The notes: generated by a model from the letters alone, not told the origin. Shown: positions 16,881-24,081, counted from the first letter of the stretch. The stretch: DNA of 34,791 nucleotides from SFLA01 sp045595165 (GCA_045595165.1 JAZNZY010000012.1:1-34791), one strand, 5' to 3'. Translations and numbers: made by a program.

Positions 16881-16960
16881 ATCACCCCAAGAAGCCTGCG
16901 GCTTCTCGGGGACCCCGACAATCACCCCAAGAAGTCTGCGACTTCTTGGGGACCCCGACA
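16881..16960. repeat. Tandem pair of 40-bp palindromic repeats
   Basis: Two adjacent copies (16881-16920 and 16921-16960) differ at only three positions. Each contains a 12-bp stem with arms CCCCAAGAAGYC and GRCTTCTYGGGG around a TGC loop, followed by ACCCCGACA. Two of the three differences are a compensatory C-G to T-A change inside the stem. The third turns an A-C mismatch in copy 1 into an A-T pair in copy 2. The flanks match the first hairpin at 5119-5155. The repeats sit between the convergent ends of the plus-strand run and the AbrB-like gene. Confidence 0.85.
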
Positions 16961-16987
16961 ATAAAACAGACCGTAAAAACGGTCTGT
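16955..16987 (-). terminator. Rho-independent terminator of the AbrB-like gene
   Basis: A perfect 9-bp stem ACAGACCGT/ACGGTCTGT (16966-16974 with 16979-16987) has a 4-nt loop. On the minus strand a TTTTATT tract follows. It lies 7 nt past the stop at 16994. Its plus-strand tail is AT-rich but not a T-run, so stopping of the opposing mtaB-operon transcript is less certain. Confidence 0.8.
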
Positions 16988-16993
16988 AAAGAT

Positions 16994-17242
16994 TTATTGG
17001 TTTTTTAATTTCTCTCGGCAGTTTTTGCAGACGGGGCGTCCCATTACGGTTTCCACACCATCCTCGCTTTGGCAAAAGATGCATTTTTCCGTGGGGCGGC
17101 GAAGAATGATCCTGTCCGCATCCACTTCGTAAACAAGGTTGTCGCCGGGGTTAATTCCGAATTGCTTGCGTATGCTTTTCGGTATGAGAATTCTTCCGAA
17201 TTCATCTACGGTTTTTATACTTTTCTTGTTCTTTTCCTCCAT
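16994..17242 (-). CDS. AbrB/MazE/SpoVT-type DNA-binding protein with CxxC tail
   Basis: 82 residues. Residues about 7-50 form a swapped-hairpin AbrB domain (VDEFGRILIPKSIRKQFGIN, then PGDNLVYEVD and RIILRRP), the fold of transition-state regulators and antitoxins. The C-terminal about 30 residues hold two CxxC pairs (CIFC and CKNC) about 19 residues apart, a likely treble-clef or zinc-ribbon knuckle. The second of two close ATGs (17240-17242) is chosen because AAGGAGG lies 7 nt before it. For the first ATG the site would abut the start codon. No toxin gene is adjacent, so a solo regulator is more likely than an antitoxin. Confidence 0.88.
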   Translation of the reverse strand: MEEKNKKSIKTVDEFGRILIPKSIRKQFGINPGDNLVYEVDADRIILRRPTEKCIFCQSEDGVETVMGRPVCKNCREKLKNQ

Positions 17243-17262
17243 AAACATACCTCCTTATCAGC

Positions 17263-17291
17263 ATTTTACCACTTGTTTCGCCAAAAGTCAA
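17263..17291 (-). promoter_or_regulatory. Sigma-A promoter of the AbrB-like gene
   Basis: Minus-strand -35 box TTGACT (17286-17291), 17-bp spacer, -10 box TAAAAT (17263-17268), about 20 nt before the start codon. It lies just after the stop codon of the HAD gene. Confidence 0.8.
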
Positions 17292-17306
17292 CGGTATCTG
17301 CCAATA

Positions 17307-18086
17307 TTATACGTAAGGGATAAGATCGCCGATACCGTCTGTAATAATATCGGCACGGTTTTCATCGGTAACGTCGGACAGCTTCGTTTCTCCCGAAAGC
17401 ACCAAAACAGAAAGAATACCGTGGTTTTTGCCCAAGGCGATATCTGTGTAAAGACGGTCGCCCACGATGGCTATTTCGGAAAAATCCTTGCCGCTTTTTT
17501 GTGCGATCATATCGGCGGTTTCTCTGTACGGCTTGCCAAAGTAACGGGGTGTTACACCTGTGGATGCAGTAACCAGTGCGGCTATGGCACCGCTATCGGG
17601 AATAAATCCGTTTTCGGTAGGGCAGTTAAAATCGGGATGAGTGCAGTAATATATGGCGCCGCCACGTATAAGATCACAAGCCTTTACCAGCTTATCGTAG
17701 GTAAGGGTAGTATCAAAGCTGGTTACCACAATATCTCCCTCGCTACCGTCGGTAAGGGTAATGCCGTACTGTAAAAAGGTGTTTTCAAGTGCGGGTGTGC
17801 CCACTACGTAAACCTTCGCATCGGGATGGTGGGTGCGGAGGTACATTGCCGTAACGTCTGCGGCAGAGAATATTTCGCTTTCATCGGCATCAAAGCCCAT
17901 ATTGTTAAGACGGTCAATGTATATTTTGTGGTCGTTGGATGCGTTGTTGGTAAAATACATTATCTTTTTTCCGCTGTTTTTAACGTGAGAAACGAATTCT
18001 CTCGCTCCGGGCAATACGTTTTTGCCCAGATATATGGTTCCGTCCATATCCAGAACGAATAGATTTATATTCTTTAATCTTTCCAT
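17307..18086 (-). CDS. HAD-IIA family hydrolase (NagD-like phosphatase)
   Basis: 259 residues. HAD motif I is LDMDGTIYLG (Asp13 nucleophile, Asp15 acid/base), motif II is in YFTNNAS (45-51), and motif III/IV is near 205-215 (IAIVGDRLYTDI). The alpha/beta cap between motifs II and III defines subclass IIA, which includes NagD and AraL. These are cytoplasmic phosphatases of sugar phosphates and nucleotides, and substrate is not predictable here. TGGAGT precedes the ATG. There is no terminator before the AbrB-like gene downstream, so read-through into it is possible. Confidence 0.9.
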   Translation of the reverse strand: MERLKNINLFVLDMDGTIYLGKNVLPGAREFVSHVKNSGKKIMYFTNNASNDHKIYIDRLNNMGFDADESEIFSAADVTAMYLRTHHPDAKVYVVGTPALENTFLQYGITLTDGSEGDIVVTSFDTTLTYDKLVKACDLIRGGAIYYCTHPDFNCPTENGFIPDSGAIAALVTASTGVTPRYFGKPYRETADMIAQKSGKDFSEIAIVGDRLYTDIALGKNHGILSVLVLSGETKLSDVTDENRADIITDGIGDLIPYV

Positions 18087-18116
18087 TTTTTACTCCAAAA
18101 CAGTTTTTCTTGGCTA

Positions 18117-18145
18117 ATTATATAACTTATTACGAAAAAAATCAA
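18117..18145 (-). promoter_or_regulatory. Sigma-A promoter of the HAD hydrolase gene
   Basis: Minus-strand -35 box TTGATT (18140-18145), 17-bp spacer, -10 box TATAAT (18117-18122), about 30 nt before the start codon in the 87-bp divergent region. A comparable plus-strand promoter for the M55 peptidase was not clear. Confidence 0.75.
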
Positions 18146-18173
18146 CCTTAAATATAAAAAGGCGGTATCTGTT

Positions 18174-18980
18174 ATGAATAAAACCAAAAGATATTATATT
18201 GCAGTAGATCTTGAGGGAGTGGCTTGCACTATCGGAACTCCGGGGCAGGGGCTTGCTCAGGGCAGTGCGGGCTTGGAATATGCCGCTTTGCAGGGCACGA
18301 GAGAGGCGAACGCCGCCGCGAAAGCATTGTTTGAAAGCGGTGCGGACGAGGTCTGGGTGTGGGATTGCCACGGAACCGGTTTTAATCTCAAGTACGATCT
18401 TTTGGATAACCGCTGTAAAATAGTTATGGGCGCGGGAAGCGGAAAGCGGTTTCCCGGCATAGAGGAAGGCTTTGCGGGCGTGCTTTTTATAGGATACCAC
18501 GCATACGATACTATTGATGCGGTACTGTGCCACGTTTATTCCTCCGCCACCTTCCAGCATCAAAAAATAAACGGTGCATTCGTGGGTGAAGCCCAAATCG
18601 ACGGTGCTGTTGCGGGAAAATACGGAGTACCCGTAATATTTGCTTCTTCCGATGATATCTGTATTTCTCAAATAAAGGAAACATTCCCCCTTGCACAAAC
18701 GGTGGTAACCAAGCGTTCGCTTGCTTGGAACAGCTGTATTTCCGATCATCCCGAAACGGTTTGCGCCAATATTTACAATGGTGTTAAAAAAGCGGTTGAA
18801 AATATAGATAAAATGCTTCCCTTTACTTATCCCGAGAGCTTTGAATACGAGATACGCTATAAGCGTATCGAGCCTGCGCAGGGATGCCATTACCGCAATC
18901 CCGACGGAACTCTCTTCTCCCGTTCCGATGCGTATACGAGAGTCGGTGTGCTTAAAGATATCGAAGACATTTTCAGATAA
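18174..18980 (+). CDS. M55 family metallopeptidase (DppA-like D-aminopeptidase)
   Basis: 268 residues. It resembles Bacillus DppA, a zinc D-aminopeptidase that frees D-Ala from short peptides. Candidate metal ligands sit at DppA-like spacing: D12 and E14 (VDLEG), H66 (WDCHGTG), H109 (IGYHAYD) and E139 (GEAQIDG). H120 is a candidate catalytic residue. No signal peptide, so it is cytoplasmic. A weak AAGGCGGT precedes the ATG. No peptide transporter is adjacent, unlike the classical dpp operon, so the role may be recycling of cell-wall peptides. It is divergent from the HAD gene and has its own terminator. Confidence 0.88.
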   Translation: MNKTKRYYIAVDLEGVACTIGTPGQGLAQGSAGLEYAALQGTREANAAAKALFESGADEVWVWDCHGTGFNLKYDLLDNRCKIVMGAGSGKRFPGIEEGFAGVLFIGYHAYDTIDAVLCHVYSSATFQHQKINGAFVGEAQIDGAVAGKYGVPVIFASSDDICISQIKETFPLAQTVVTKRSLAWNSCISDHPETVCANIYNGVKKAVENIDKMLPFTYPESFEYEIRYKRIEPAQGCHYRNPDGTLFSRSDAYTRVGVLKDIEDIFR

Positions 18981-18984
18981 ATAT

Positions 18985-19016
18985 ATAAAACGCCTCCCTG
19001 TTTAGGGAGGCGTTCG
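18985..19016. terminator. Bidirectional terminator between convergent genes
   Basis: A perfect 11-bp stem AACGCCTCCCT with its complement (18989-18999 and 19004-19014) has a GTTT loop. It lies 8 nt after the M55 gene and 12 nt after the membrane protein gene. The minus-strand tail begins TTTTATATATTT. The plus-strand tail has only scattered Ts. Confidence 0.85.
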
Positions 19017-19026
19017 TTATCGTTAA

Positions 19027-19905
19027 TTAAAAAAGACACTTTGTGACCGATACTTTGGATATGGTTTTTTTGAGCTTTTTAATATCCGACCAAAAGGCTT
19101 TGTGATCGAATATCATACACAGCAAAAATGCCATAGGCGTAACGAGAACAAAAACGGGTACGATTATCCAGAACCAAGGCCAGTATTTTTCTTGGCCCGC
19201 ATATTGTCCTACGGGTACGGTTTTGAAAATCTTGGGAGTGAACAGAGCGAAAAATTCACCGATAGCATCGTTTGCACCGGGACCCCATATATAAGAGGTG
19301 TTTTTATATCCGATACCGAAGAAATCGTTTGTAAAGCGCATGGGAGTATAGCCCAATTCCGCTTGGAAGATCTGATTAAGCATAATAAACAGCATCAGTC
19401 CCAGCAAACCTACGGGTGCTGCGTATACACGCTTGTAGGATAGTTTGTGATGCTTGAACAGCACCATAAGCAAGGGAACGGTAAGAAGCATCCAATGATG
19501 GAAGTAAAATCTCACAATATCAAGCTGTTCTGCAAGCTGGTCCACCTTTGCCATAGGTTCTTGGGGGTAAAATAGAGCGATCAAACCGCTTATTACACCG
19601 ATATAAAACATATAATCCTTTATCTTTTCGTTTTTGGAAAAGAACATAAAGGGGAACAATGCAATGTTGGCGGCACAGATGTTTACAAACCAGCTATCTC
19701 TCAGCATTCTTGCTTCGTCAACGCTATAGGGCGGTATGTACGCTTTTAGAAAGTGAAGTAGAAGTCCTACAACAAGAATTGAAAACAATACTGCTTTTTG
19801 CGTTCTCGTACTGCGGTTTTTAAGCAGGAAATACAATCCCGTCGTACATCCTGCCGCAAGGATCAACCAAAAGAAATACCAGAAATTAAACATTTCGATA
19901 TACAT
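19027..19905 (-). CDS. YwaF/TMEM164-like integral membrane protein
   Basis: 292 residues with about seven predicted transmembrane helices (roughly 8-27, 38-56, 73-88, 98-114, 137-150, 160-176 and 239-262). Conserved polar points within helices include LLHFLKAYIPPYS, FVNICAANIALFPF and FYFHHWMLLTVPLLM, which fit the YwaF (TIGR02206) / TMEM164 family. The C-terminus is a basic cytoplasmic tail. Function of bacterial members is not established. GGAGGA lies 8 nt before the ATG and a consensus promoter immediately upstream, making it monocistronic. Confidence 0.7.
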   Translation of the reverse strand: MYIEMFNFWYFFWLILAAGCTTGLYFLLKNRSTRTQKAVLFSILVVGLLLHFLKAYIPPYSVDEARMLRDSWFVNICAANIALFPFMFFSKNEKIKDYMFYIGVISGLIALFYPQEPMAKVDQLAEQLDIVRFYFHHWMLLTVPLLMVLFKHHKLSYKRVYAAPVGLLGLMLFIMLNQIFQAELGYTPMRFTNDFFGIGYKNTSYIWGPGANDAIGEFFALFTPKIFKTVPVGQYAGQEKYWPWFWIIVPVFVLVTPMAFLLCMIFDHKAFWSDIKKLKKTISKVSVTKCLF

Positions 19906-19928
19906 TTTTCTATTCCTCCATGACGGAC

Positions 19929-19957
19929 ATTATACACCTTTCGCCATATATTGTCAA
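19929..19957 (-). promoter_or_regulatory. Consensus sigma-A promoter of the YwaF-like gene
   Basis: Minus-strand -35 box TTGACA (19952-19957), 17-bp spacer, -10 box TATAAT (19929-19934): a perfect match. The predicted untranslated leader is only about 17 nt. Confidence 0.9.
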
Positions 19958-19958
19958 G

Positions 19959-19995
19959 TTAATAAAACAGGAAGTGTTTTTGGGAAACACTTCCT
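19959..19995 (-). terminator. Rho-independent terminator of the phosphosugar mutase gene
   Basis: A perfect 11-bp stem AGGAAGTGTTT with its complement (19969-19979 and 19985-19995) has a TTGGG loop. The minus-strand tail is GTTTTATTAA. It lies 13 nt after the mutase stop and directly before the promoter of the next gene. The plus-strand flank is also T-rich. Confidence 0.85.
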
Positions 19996-20008
19996 ATTTT
20001 TATATATA

Positions 20009-21688
20009 TTATATAAGATTTTCCGCGTCTTTCTTGACGGCTTCGATAACCTCATCTGCCGCCGTTTCGTCCGTTGCTTGGGTGAGTATATAAACCTTTA
20101 TCTTGGGTTCTGTACCCGAGGGACGTATAAGCGCGGTAGTACCGTTTTCAAGAAGATAAGACAGCATATTCGCCTTGGGAAGACCGGTATCGTCATACAA
20201 GAAGTCGGTTATCTTTACGACCTTGCTGTTTCCGATATTTTCGGGAGGGCAAGCGCGGAGGGAAGCCATTTTCTCCTTCATAGTGTCCATAGGAACTATG
20301 CCGCCGATAACACGGTTGATTATAGCTTCCTTGCAGTAGCCGTATTTTTTGTAAAGCTCCTGCAAACGCTGATACAAGGTGGTTCCGTTACGCATATTGT
20401 AAGCAGCCATTTCGGCGATCAGCATAGAAGCCGCAACAGCGTCCTTATCACGTACGTAGCCGCCGCTTAAGTATCCGTAGCTTTCCTCATAGCCGAGAAT
20501 AAAAGTATATTCGCCGGATGCGGCAAATTCTTTTATTTTCTCGCCGATATATTTGAATCCCGTAAGAACGTTCATATGATGCACGCCTTCGCCCTCGCAA
20601 ACAAGGTCGAACAGCTTACCCGATACCACGGATTTAATAGCGCAGGCGTTTTCGGGCAAAATACCCTGAGCTTTCTTGCTGTTTATAATATAATCCGCAA
20701 GGAGCGCGCCTACCTGGTTGCCGGTAAAGGGAACGAACTCGCCCTTGTCATCTCTTGCGACGATACCTACTCTGTCAGCATCGGGATCGGTGCCGATAAT
20801 AAGGTGGCAATCAATATTTTCTGTTCTTACCTTTTCAATGGCGATATTGAAGCACTCTTTGTTCTCGGGGTTGGGAGTGTGGACGGTGGGGAAGTTACCG
20901 TCGGGCACTTCCTGCTCTTTGACCACGATCAGGTTGTTAACACCGGAACGCTTTAATATCTCGGGCACAAGCTTGTATCCCGTTCCGTGAATGGGGGTGT
21001 ATATAATATTAAGCTTATCGCCATATTCCTTTAAAGCGGTGGGGTCTATACTGCAATTCTGCACTGCATCGAGAAATGCTTCGTCGGTTTCTCTTCCTAT
21101 TATTATAATAGTACCGTCCTCCACGGCTTTATCAAAATCCGCTTGAACTACGGAGAATATGTCTGTTTTGGAAACGTAATCGGAAACCACGCTTGCGTGC
21201 TGAGGGGGAAGCTGTGCTCCGTCAGACCAATAAACCTTATATCCGTTGTATGCGGAGGGGTTGTGAGATGCGGTTACGTTTATACCCGCGATACAGCCAT
21301 AGTGGAGTATGGCAAAGGATAATTCGGGGGTAGGACGCAGGGAATCGAAAATATATGTCTTGATTCCGTGGGAAGCAAGCACTCTTGCGGCGGTGCGGGC
21401 AAACAGCTCGGAGTTATTACGGCTGTCCCACGCGATAGCCACGCCCTTGTCACATCCGTTTTCGTCCTCAATAAGACGGGCAAGCCCCTCGGTGGTCTGA
21501 GCGACTGTATATACGTTCATTCGGGAAATTCCCGCTGCCATAACGGCGCGCAAACCTGCTGTACCGAATTCCATAGGACGGGAGAAACGGGCAAGAATTT
21601 CGTTTTGGTCATTTTCAATAGATCTGAGCTCTGCTTTTGTGACTTCGTCAACGACGGGAGAATTCAACCATTTTTCAAACTCTGTCAT
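20009..21688 (-). CDS. pgcA: Phosphosugar mutase (alpha-phosphoglucomutase type)
   Basis: 559 residues, matching the long phosphohexomutase branch (PgcA-like) that interconverts glucose 1- and 6-phosphate for UDP-glucose, glycolipid and wall polymer synthesis. Catalytic phosphoserine loop TASHNPSAYNG (Ser141), metal-binding DPDADR (D301, D303, D305), sugar-binding GYEESYGY (399-406), phosphate-binding RPSGTEPKIKVY (522-533). An AAAGGTGAAGG site precedes the ATG. It lies 25 nt after the TSCPD gene with no terminator between, so the two form an operon. The choice of glucose over mannose is by family resemblance. Confidence 0.93.
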   Translation of the reverse strand: MTEFEKWLNSPVVDEVTKAELRSIENDQNEILARFSRPMEFGTAGLRAVMAAGISRMNVYTVAQTTEGLARLIEDENGCDKGVAIAWDSRNNSELFARTAARVLASHGIKTYIFDSLRPTPELSFAILHYGCIAGINVTASHNPSAYNGYKVYWSDGAQLPPQHASVVSDYVSKTDIFSVVQADFDKAVEDGTIIIIGRETDEAFLDAVQNCSIDPTALKEYGDKLNIIYTPIHGTGYKLVPEILKRSGVNNLIVVKEQEVPDGNFPTVHTPNPENKECFNIAIEKVRTENIDCHLIIGTDPDADRVGIVARDDKGEFVPFTGNQVGALLADYIINSKKAQGILPENACAIKSVVSGKLFDLVCEGEGVHHMNVLTGFKYIGEKIKEFAASGEYTFILGYEESYGYLSGGYVRDKDAVAASMLIAEMAAYNMRNGTTLYQRLQELYKKYGYCKEAIINRVIGGIVPMDTMKEKMASLRACPPENIGNSKVVKITDFLYDDTGLPKANMLSYLLENGTTALIRPSGTEPKIKVYILTQATDETAADEVIEAVKKDAENLI

Positions 21689-21713
21689 AGCGCCTTCACC
21701 TTTCGGTATAAAT

Positions 21714-21968
21714 TTATATTTCTTTCAATGCCTGTTCAAGGGCTTGTGCGAACTGGTCGGGGCAGGAGGTGGATTTCATACCGCAGGTAATTCCCTTGCA
21801 GCGGTTAATAATATCCTGCGCCTTTTGTCCTTCTGCTAAAGCTGCAACGCCCTTAAGGTTTCCGTTGCAGCCTCCCATAAAGGATACGTTGGTTACGGTG
21901 CCGTCCTCTGCGATATCAAAGGTAACGCTTCTGGAGCAAACGCCTTTATTGTTGTATGTCTTTGTCAT
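21714..21968 (-). CDS. TIGR03905-family TSCPD domain protein
   Basis: 84 residues. A small cysteine-containing protein (GVCSRSV, GGCNGNLKG, RCKGITCGMKSTSCPDQFA) matching the TSCPD domain, also known as a C-terminal appendage of some B12-dependent ribonucleotide reductases. The stand-alone form is common in Clostridia and uncharacterised. The ATG at 21966-21968 follows AGGAAGGA. An upstream in-frame start would read through that site. It is the first gene of a two-gene unit with the phosphosugar mutase. Confidence 0.88.
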   Translation of the reverse strand: MTKTYNNKGVCSRSVTFDIAEDGTVTNVSFMGGCNGNLKGVAALAEGQKAQDIINRCKGITCGMKSTSCPDQFAQALEQALKEI

Positions 21969-22036
21969 TTTGTTATTTTCCTTCCTATTATACATATGTG
22001 TATACGCACATTATATTACGCTTTACATCAAAATTC

Positions 22037-22065
22037 ATTATAACATACATAGTATAGGTTTGCAA
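22037..22065 (-). promoter_or_regulatory. Sigma-A promoter of the TSCPD/mutase operon
   Basis: Minus-strand -35 box TTGCAA (22060-22065), 17-bp spacer, -10 box TATAAT (22037-22042), about 65 nt upstream of the TSCPD start. The stretch between this promoter and the S10 promoter (22066-22151) is AT-rich, and I see nothing else in it. Confidence 0.7.
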
Positions 22066-22151
22066 AGGAGAAATTACAAAATAGTCGAAAATTCATATTC
22101 TGTTCATAAAAAGTTAACAATATAAAATAATAGGGAATTTGTCAAAAAATA

Positions 22152-22180
22152 TTGACAAAAGGTGGCATATGTGTTATACT
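22152..22180 (+). promoter_or_regulatory. Main promoter of the S10-spc superoperon
   Basis: TTGACA (22152-22157), 17-bp spacer, TATACT (22175-22180). This is near-consensus sigma-A, as expected for a highly expressed ribosomal operon. No other clear promoter was noticed in the 12 kb downstream. Confidence 0.9.
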
Positions 22181-22186
22181 ACGCGA

Positions 22187-22368
22187 GCTTGGTGTGCGAT
22201 GAAGTGGGAGATTGCTGCCCAAAAGCAGGTAACTCACACAGAGTATGTCGGTTTGATCTGGCGAATTTTCCAACATTTTTTATGGGTCGGAAATGAAACG
22301 CCCGGAACAGTGTTGAGAAAACCTTCAAACACCTCGCTACATTATATTATATAAAGGAGCAAATCCAA
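22187..22368 (+). other. Structured leader RNA of the S10 operon
   Basis: About 180 nt of untranslated RNA before rpsJ. Two foldable parts are visible. The first is an arm pairing GTGGGAG-side with CTCACAC-side (about 22205-22243), enclosing GCTGC/GCAG. The second is CAACA (22271-22275) pairing with TGTTG (22311-22315), enclosing complementary GGG and CCC stretches. No T-run terminator is evident. In E. coli the S10 leader is the target of L4-mediated feedback. A similar role here is inference. The short ORF crossing it lacks a ribosome site. Confidence 0.55.
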
Positions 22369-22677
22369 ATGGCAACCCAGAAAATCAGAATCAGACTCAA
22401 GTCCTATGATCACTCTTTGATTGATCAGGCGGCAGAAAAGATCGTTGAAACCGCAAAGCGTTCCGGCGCAGCAGTTTCCGGTCCCATTCCTCTTCCTACC
22501 GAAAAGGAAATCGTAACCATTCTTCGTGCAGTACACAAGTATAAGGACAGCCGTGAGCAGTTCGAGTACCGCACCCACAAGCGTCTTATCGATATCATCA
22601 AGCCCTCTGCAAAGGCTGTTGAGGCTCTCACCAACCTCGAGCTTCCCGCAGGCGTAGATATCGAAATCAAGCTTTAA
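22369..22677 (+). CDS. rpsJ: 30S ribosomal protein S10
   Basis: 102 residues, full length for S10 (also the NusE transcription factor). MATQKIRIRLKSYDHSLIDQAAEKIVETAKRSGA is diagnostic, as are GPIPLPTEKE and HKRLIDIIKP. It is the first gene of the S10-spc superoperon. AAAGGAGC precedes the ATG. Confidence 0.99.
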   Translation: MATQKIRIRLKSYDHSLIDQAAEKIVETAKRSGAAVSGPIPLPTEKEIVTILRAVHKYKDSREQFEYRTHKRLIDIIKPSAKAVEALTNLELPAGVDIEIKL

Positions 22678-22689
22678 TTCAGTTAAATA

Positions 22690-22732
22690 AAGGTCATGTT
22701 AACCCGCGTGTTGCGAGTTAACCAATAACCTT
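22690..22732 (+). other. Intercistronic hairpin before rplC
   Basis: Between rpsJ and rplC, AAGGT (22690-22694) can pair with ACCTT (22728-22732), enclosing GTTAAC/GTTAAC arms and an inner CGC/GCG stem with a GTGTT loop. The structure ends directly before the rplC Shine-Dalgarno site AAGGAGGA (22733-22740). At 68 nt this is the longest gap in the superoperon. A translational or RNA-processing role is inferred only from structure and position. Confidence 0.5.
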
Positions 22733-22745
22733 AAGGAGGATAAAA

Positions 22746-23375
22746 ATGAAAAAAGGCATCATCGGCAAGAAAATCGGTATGACTCAGATCTTCGATGAGA
22801 AGGGCAATGTCATCCCGGTAACCGTTATAGCTGCAGGCCCCTGCACTGTAACTCAGAAGAAAACCGCAGAAAACGACGGCTACGAAGCAGTTCAGCTCGG
22901 CTATGAAGACATCGCTGAGAGAAAGCTTACCAAGCCTGCAAAGGGACACTTCCTCAAGGCTGAGGTTTCCTTCAAGAAGTATCTTAAAGAGTTCCGTCTT
23001 GATAACGCAGCTTCCATGAACGTAGGCGACGTTGTTACGGCAGACACCTTCGAGGTAGGCGAAAAGGTGGATATCACCGGCACTACCAAGGGTCACGGAT
23101 ACAGCGGTGTTATTAAGAGATGGGGTCAGGCTCACCTGAGAAACACCCACGGCGGCGGTCCCGTTCACCGTCACATCGGTTCTGTAGGCGCAAACAGCGA
23201 TCCTTCCAGAATCTTCAAGAACAAGAAAATGCCCGGTCATTACGGTAGCGAAAAGGTTACTATGCTTAACCTTGAGATCGTAAAGATCGATTCCGAGAAA
23301 AATCTCATCGCGGTTAAGGGCGCAGTTCCCGGTTCCCGCGGCGGCGTTGTAATCATCCGCAACACCGTTAAATAA
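22746..23375 (+). CDS. rplC: 50S ribosomal protein L3
   Basis: 209 residues. N-terminal GIIGKKIGMTQIFDEKGNVIPVTVI and the L3 signature region VIKRWGQAHLRNTHGGGPVHRHIGS are present, followed by KMPGHYGSEKVTMLNLEIV. AAGGAGGA precedes the ATG. An early-assembly protein near the peptidyl transferase centre. It is preceded by a possible regulatory hairpin. Confidence 0.99.
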   Translation: MKKGIIGKKIGMTQIFDEKGNVIPVTVIAAGPCTVTQKKTAENDGYEAVQLGYEDIAERKLTKPAKGHFLKAEVSFKKYLKEFRLDNAASMNVGDVVTADTFEVGEKVDITGTTKGHGYSGVIKRWGQAHLRNTHGGGPVHRHIGSVGANSDPSRIFKNKKMPGHYGSEKVTMLNLEIVKIDSEKNLIAVKGAVPGSRGGVVIIRNTVK

Positions 23376-23394
23376 TTGAAGGGAGGATAAAGTA

Positions 23395-24081
23395 ATGCTT
23401 AATGTAAATGTATACAATATGAAGGGCGAAGTTTGCGGCAGTATGGATCTCAACGAAAAGATCTTCGGTGCAGAAGTAAACGCTTCCGTTCTTCACACCG
23501 TAGTAAGAGCATACCTGCTCAACCAGAGACAGGGTACCCAGTCCACCCTTACCAGAGCTGAAGTTTCCGGTGGCGGCAGAAAACCCTGGCGTCAGAAGGG
23601 AACCGGCAGAGCAAGACAGGGTTCCACCCGTTCTCCTCAGTGGACTCACGGCGGTATCGCCCTCGGTCCCAAGCCCCGCACCTACAAGGTTTCCGTTAAC
23701 AAGAAGGTAAAGAGAGCTGCTTTGTACTCTGCACTGTCTTCCAAGGTAGCAAACGGCGAACTGATTGTCGTAGACAATATCGCGCTGGAAGCATACAAGA
23801 CCAAGGAAATGGTAAATATGTTCAACGCACTCGGCTGCCAGAAAGAAGTTAACAAGAATTACAAGGAAAACGGCGAAAAGAAATCTCACAACGTCGTAGT
23901 TCCTCAGAAGGCTCTTCTTCTCCTCGAAAACGTAGACGAGAAGGTAGTAAAGAGCTGCAGCAACATTGAGACCGTAAAGACCACTCTTGTTAATACTCTC
24001 AACGTATATGAGATCCTTAACTGCGAGAAGGTCGTTGCAACCAAGGCTGCAATCGAAAAGCTCGAGGAGGTTTACGCATAA
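23395..24081 (+). CDS. rplD: 50S ribosomal protein L4 (slightly long form)
   Basis: 228 residues, about 20 more than typical L4. The exit-tunnel loop is intact (GGGRKPWRQKGTGRARQGS, RSPQWTHGGIALGP), as is KVKRAALYSALS. The extra residues fall around 142-162 (KEVNKNYKENGEKKSHN), a charged surface insertion in the second half. L4 is the feedback regulator of the S10 operon in E. coli. Its stop overlaps the rplW start by one base. Confidence 0.97.
   Translation: MLNVNVYNMKGEVCGSMDLNEKIFGAEVNASVLHTVVRAYLLNQRQGTQSTLTRAEVSGGGRKPWRQKGTGRARQGSTRSPQWTHGGIALGPKPRTYKVSVNKKVKRAALYSALSSKVANGELIVVDNIALEAYKTKEMVNMFNALGCQKEVNKNYKENGEKKSHNVVVPQKALLLLENVDEKVVKSCSNIETVKTTLVNTLNVYEILNCEKVVATKAAIEKLEEVYA

Noticed and set aside
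16881..16960. Possible CRISPR array
   Set aside because: Only two copies, directly abutting with no spacers, each an internal palindrome, and no cas genes nearby.
22139..22354. 71-codon open frame overlapping the S10 promoter and leader
   Set aside because: It begins upstream of the promoter's -35 box, so its start would not be on the transcript, and it has no Shine-Dalgarno site.
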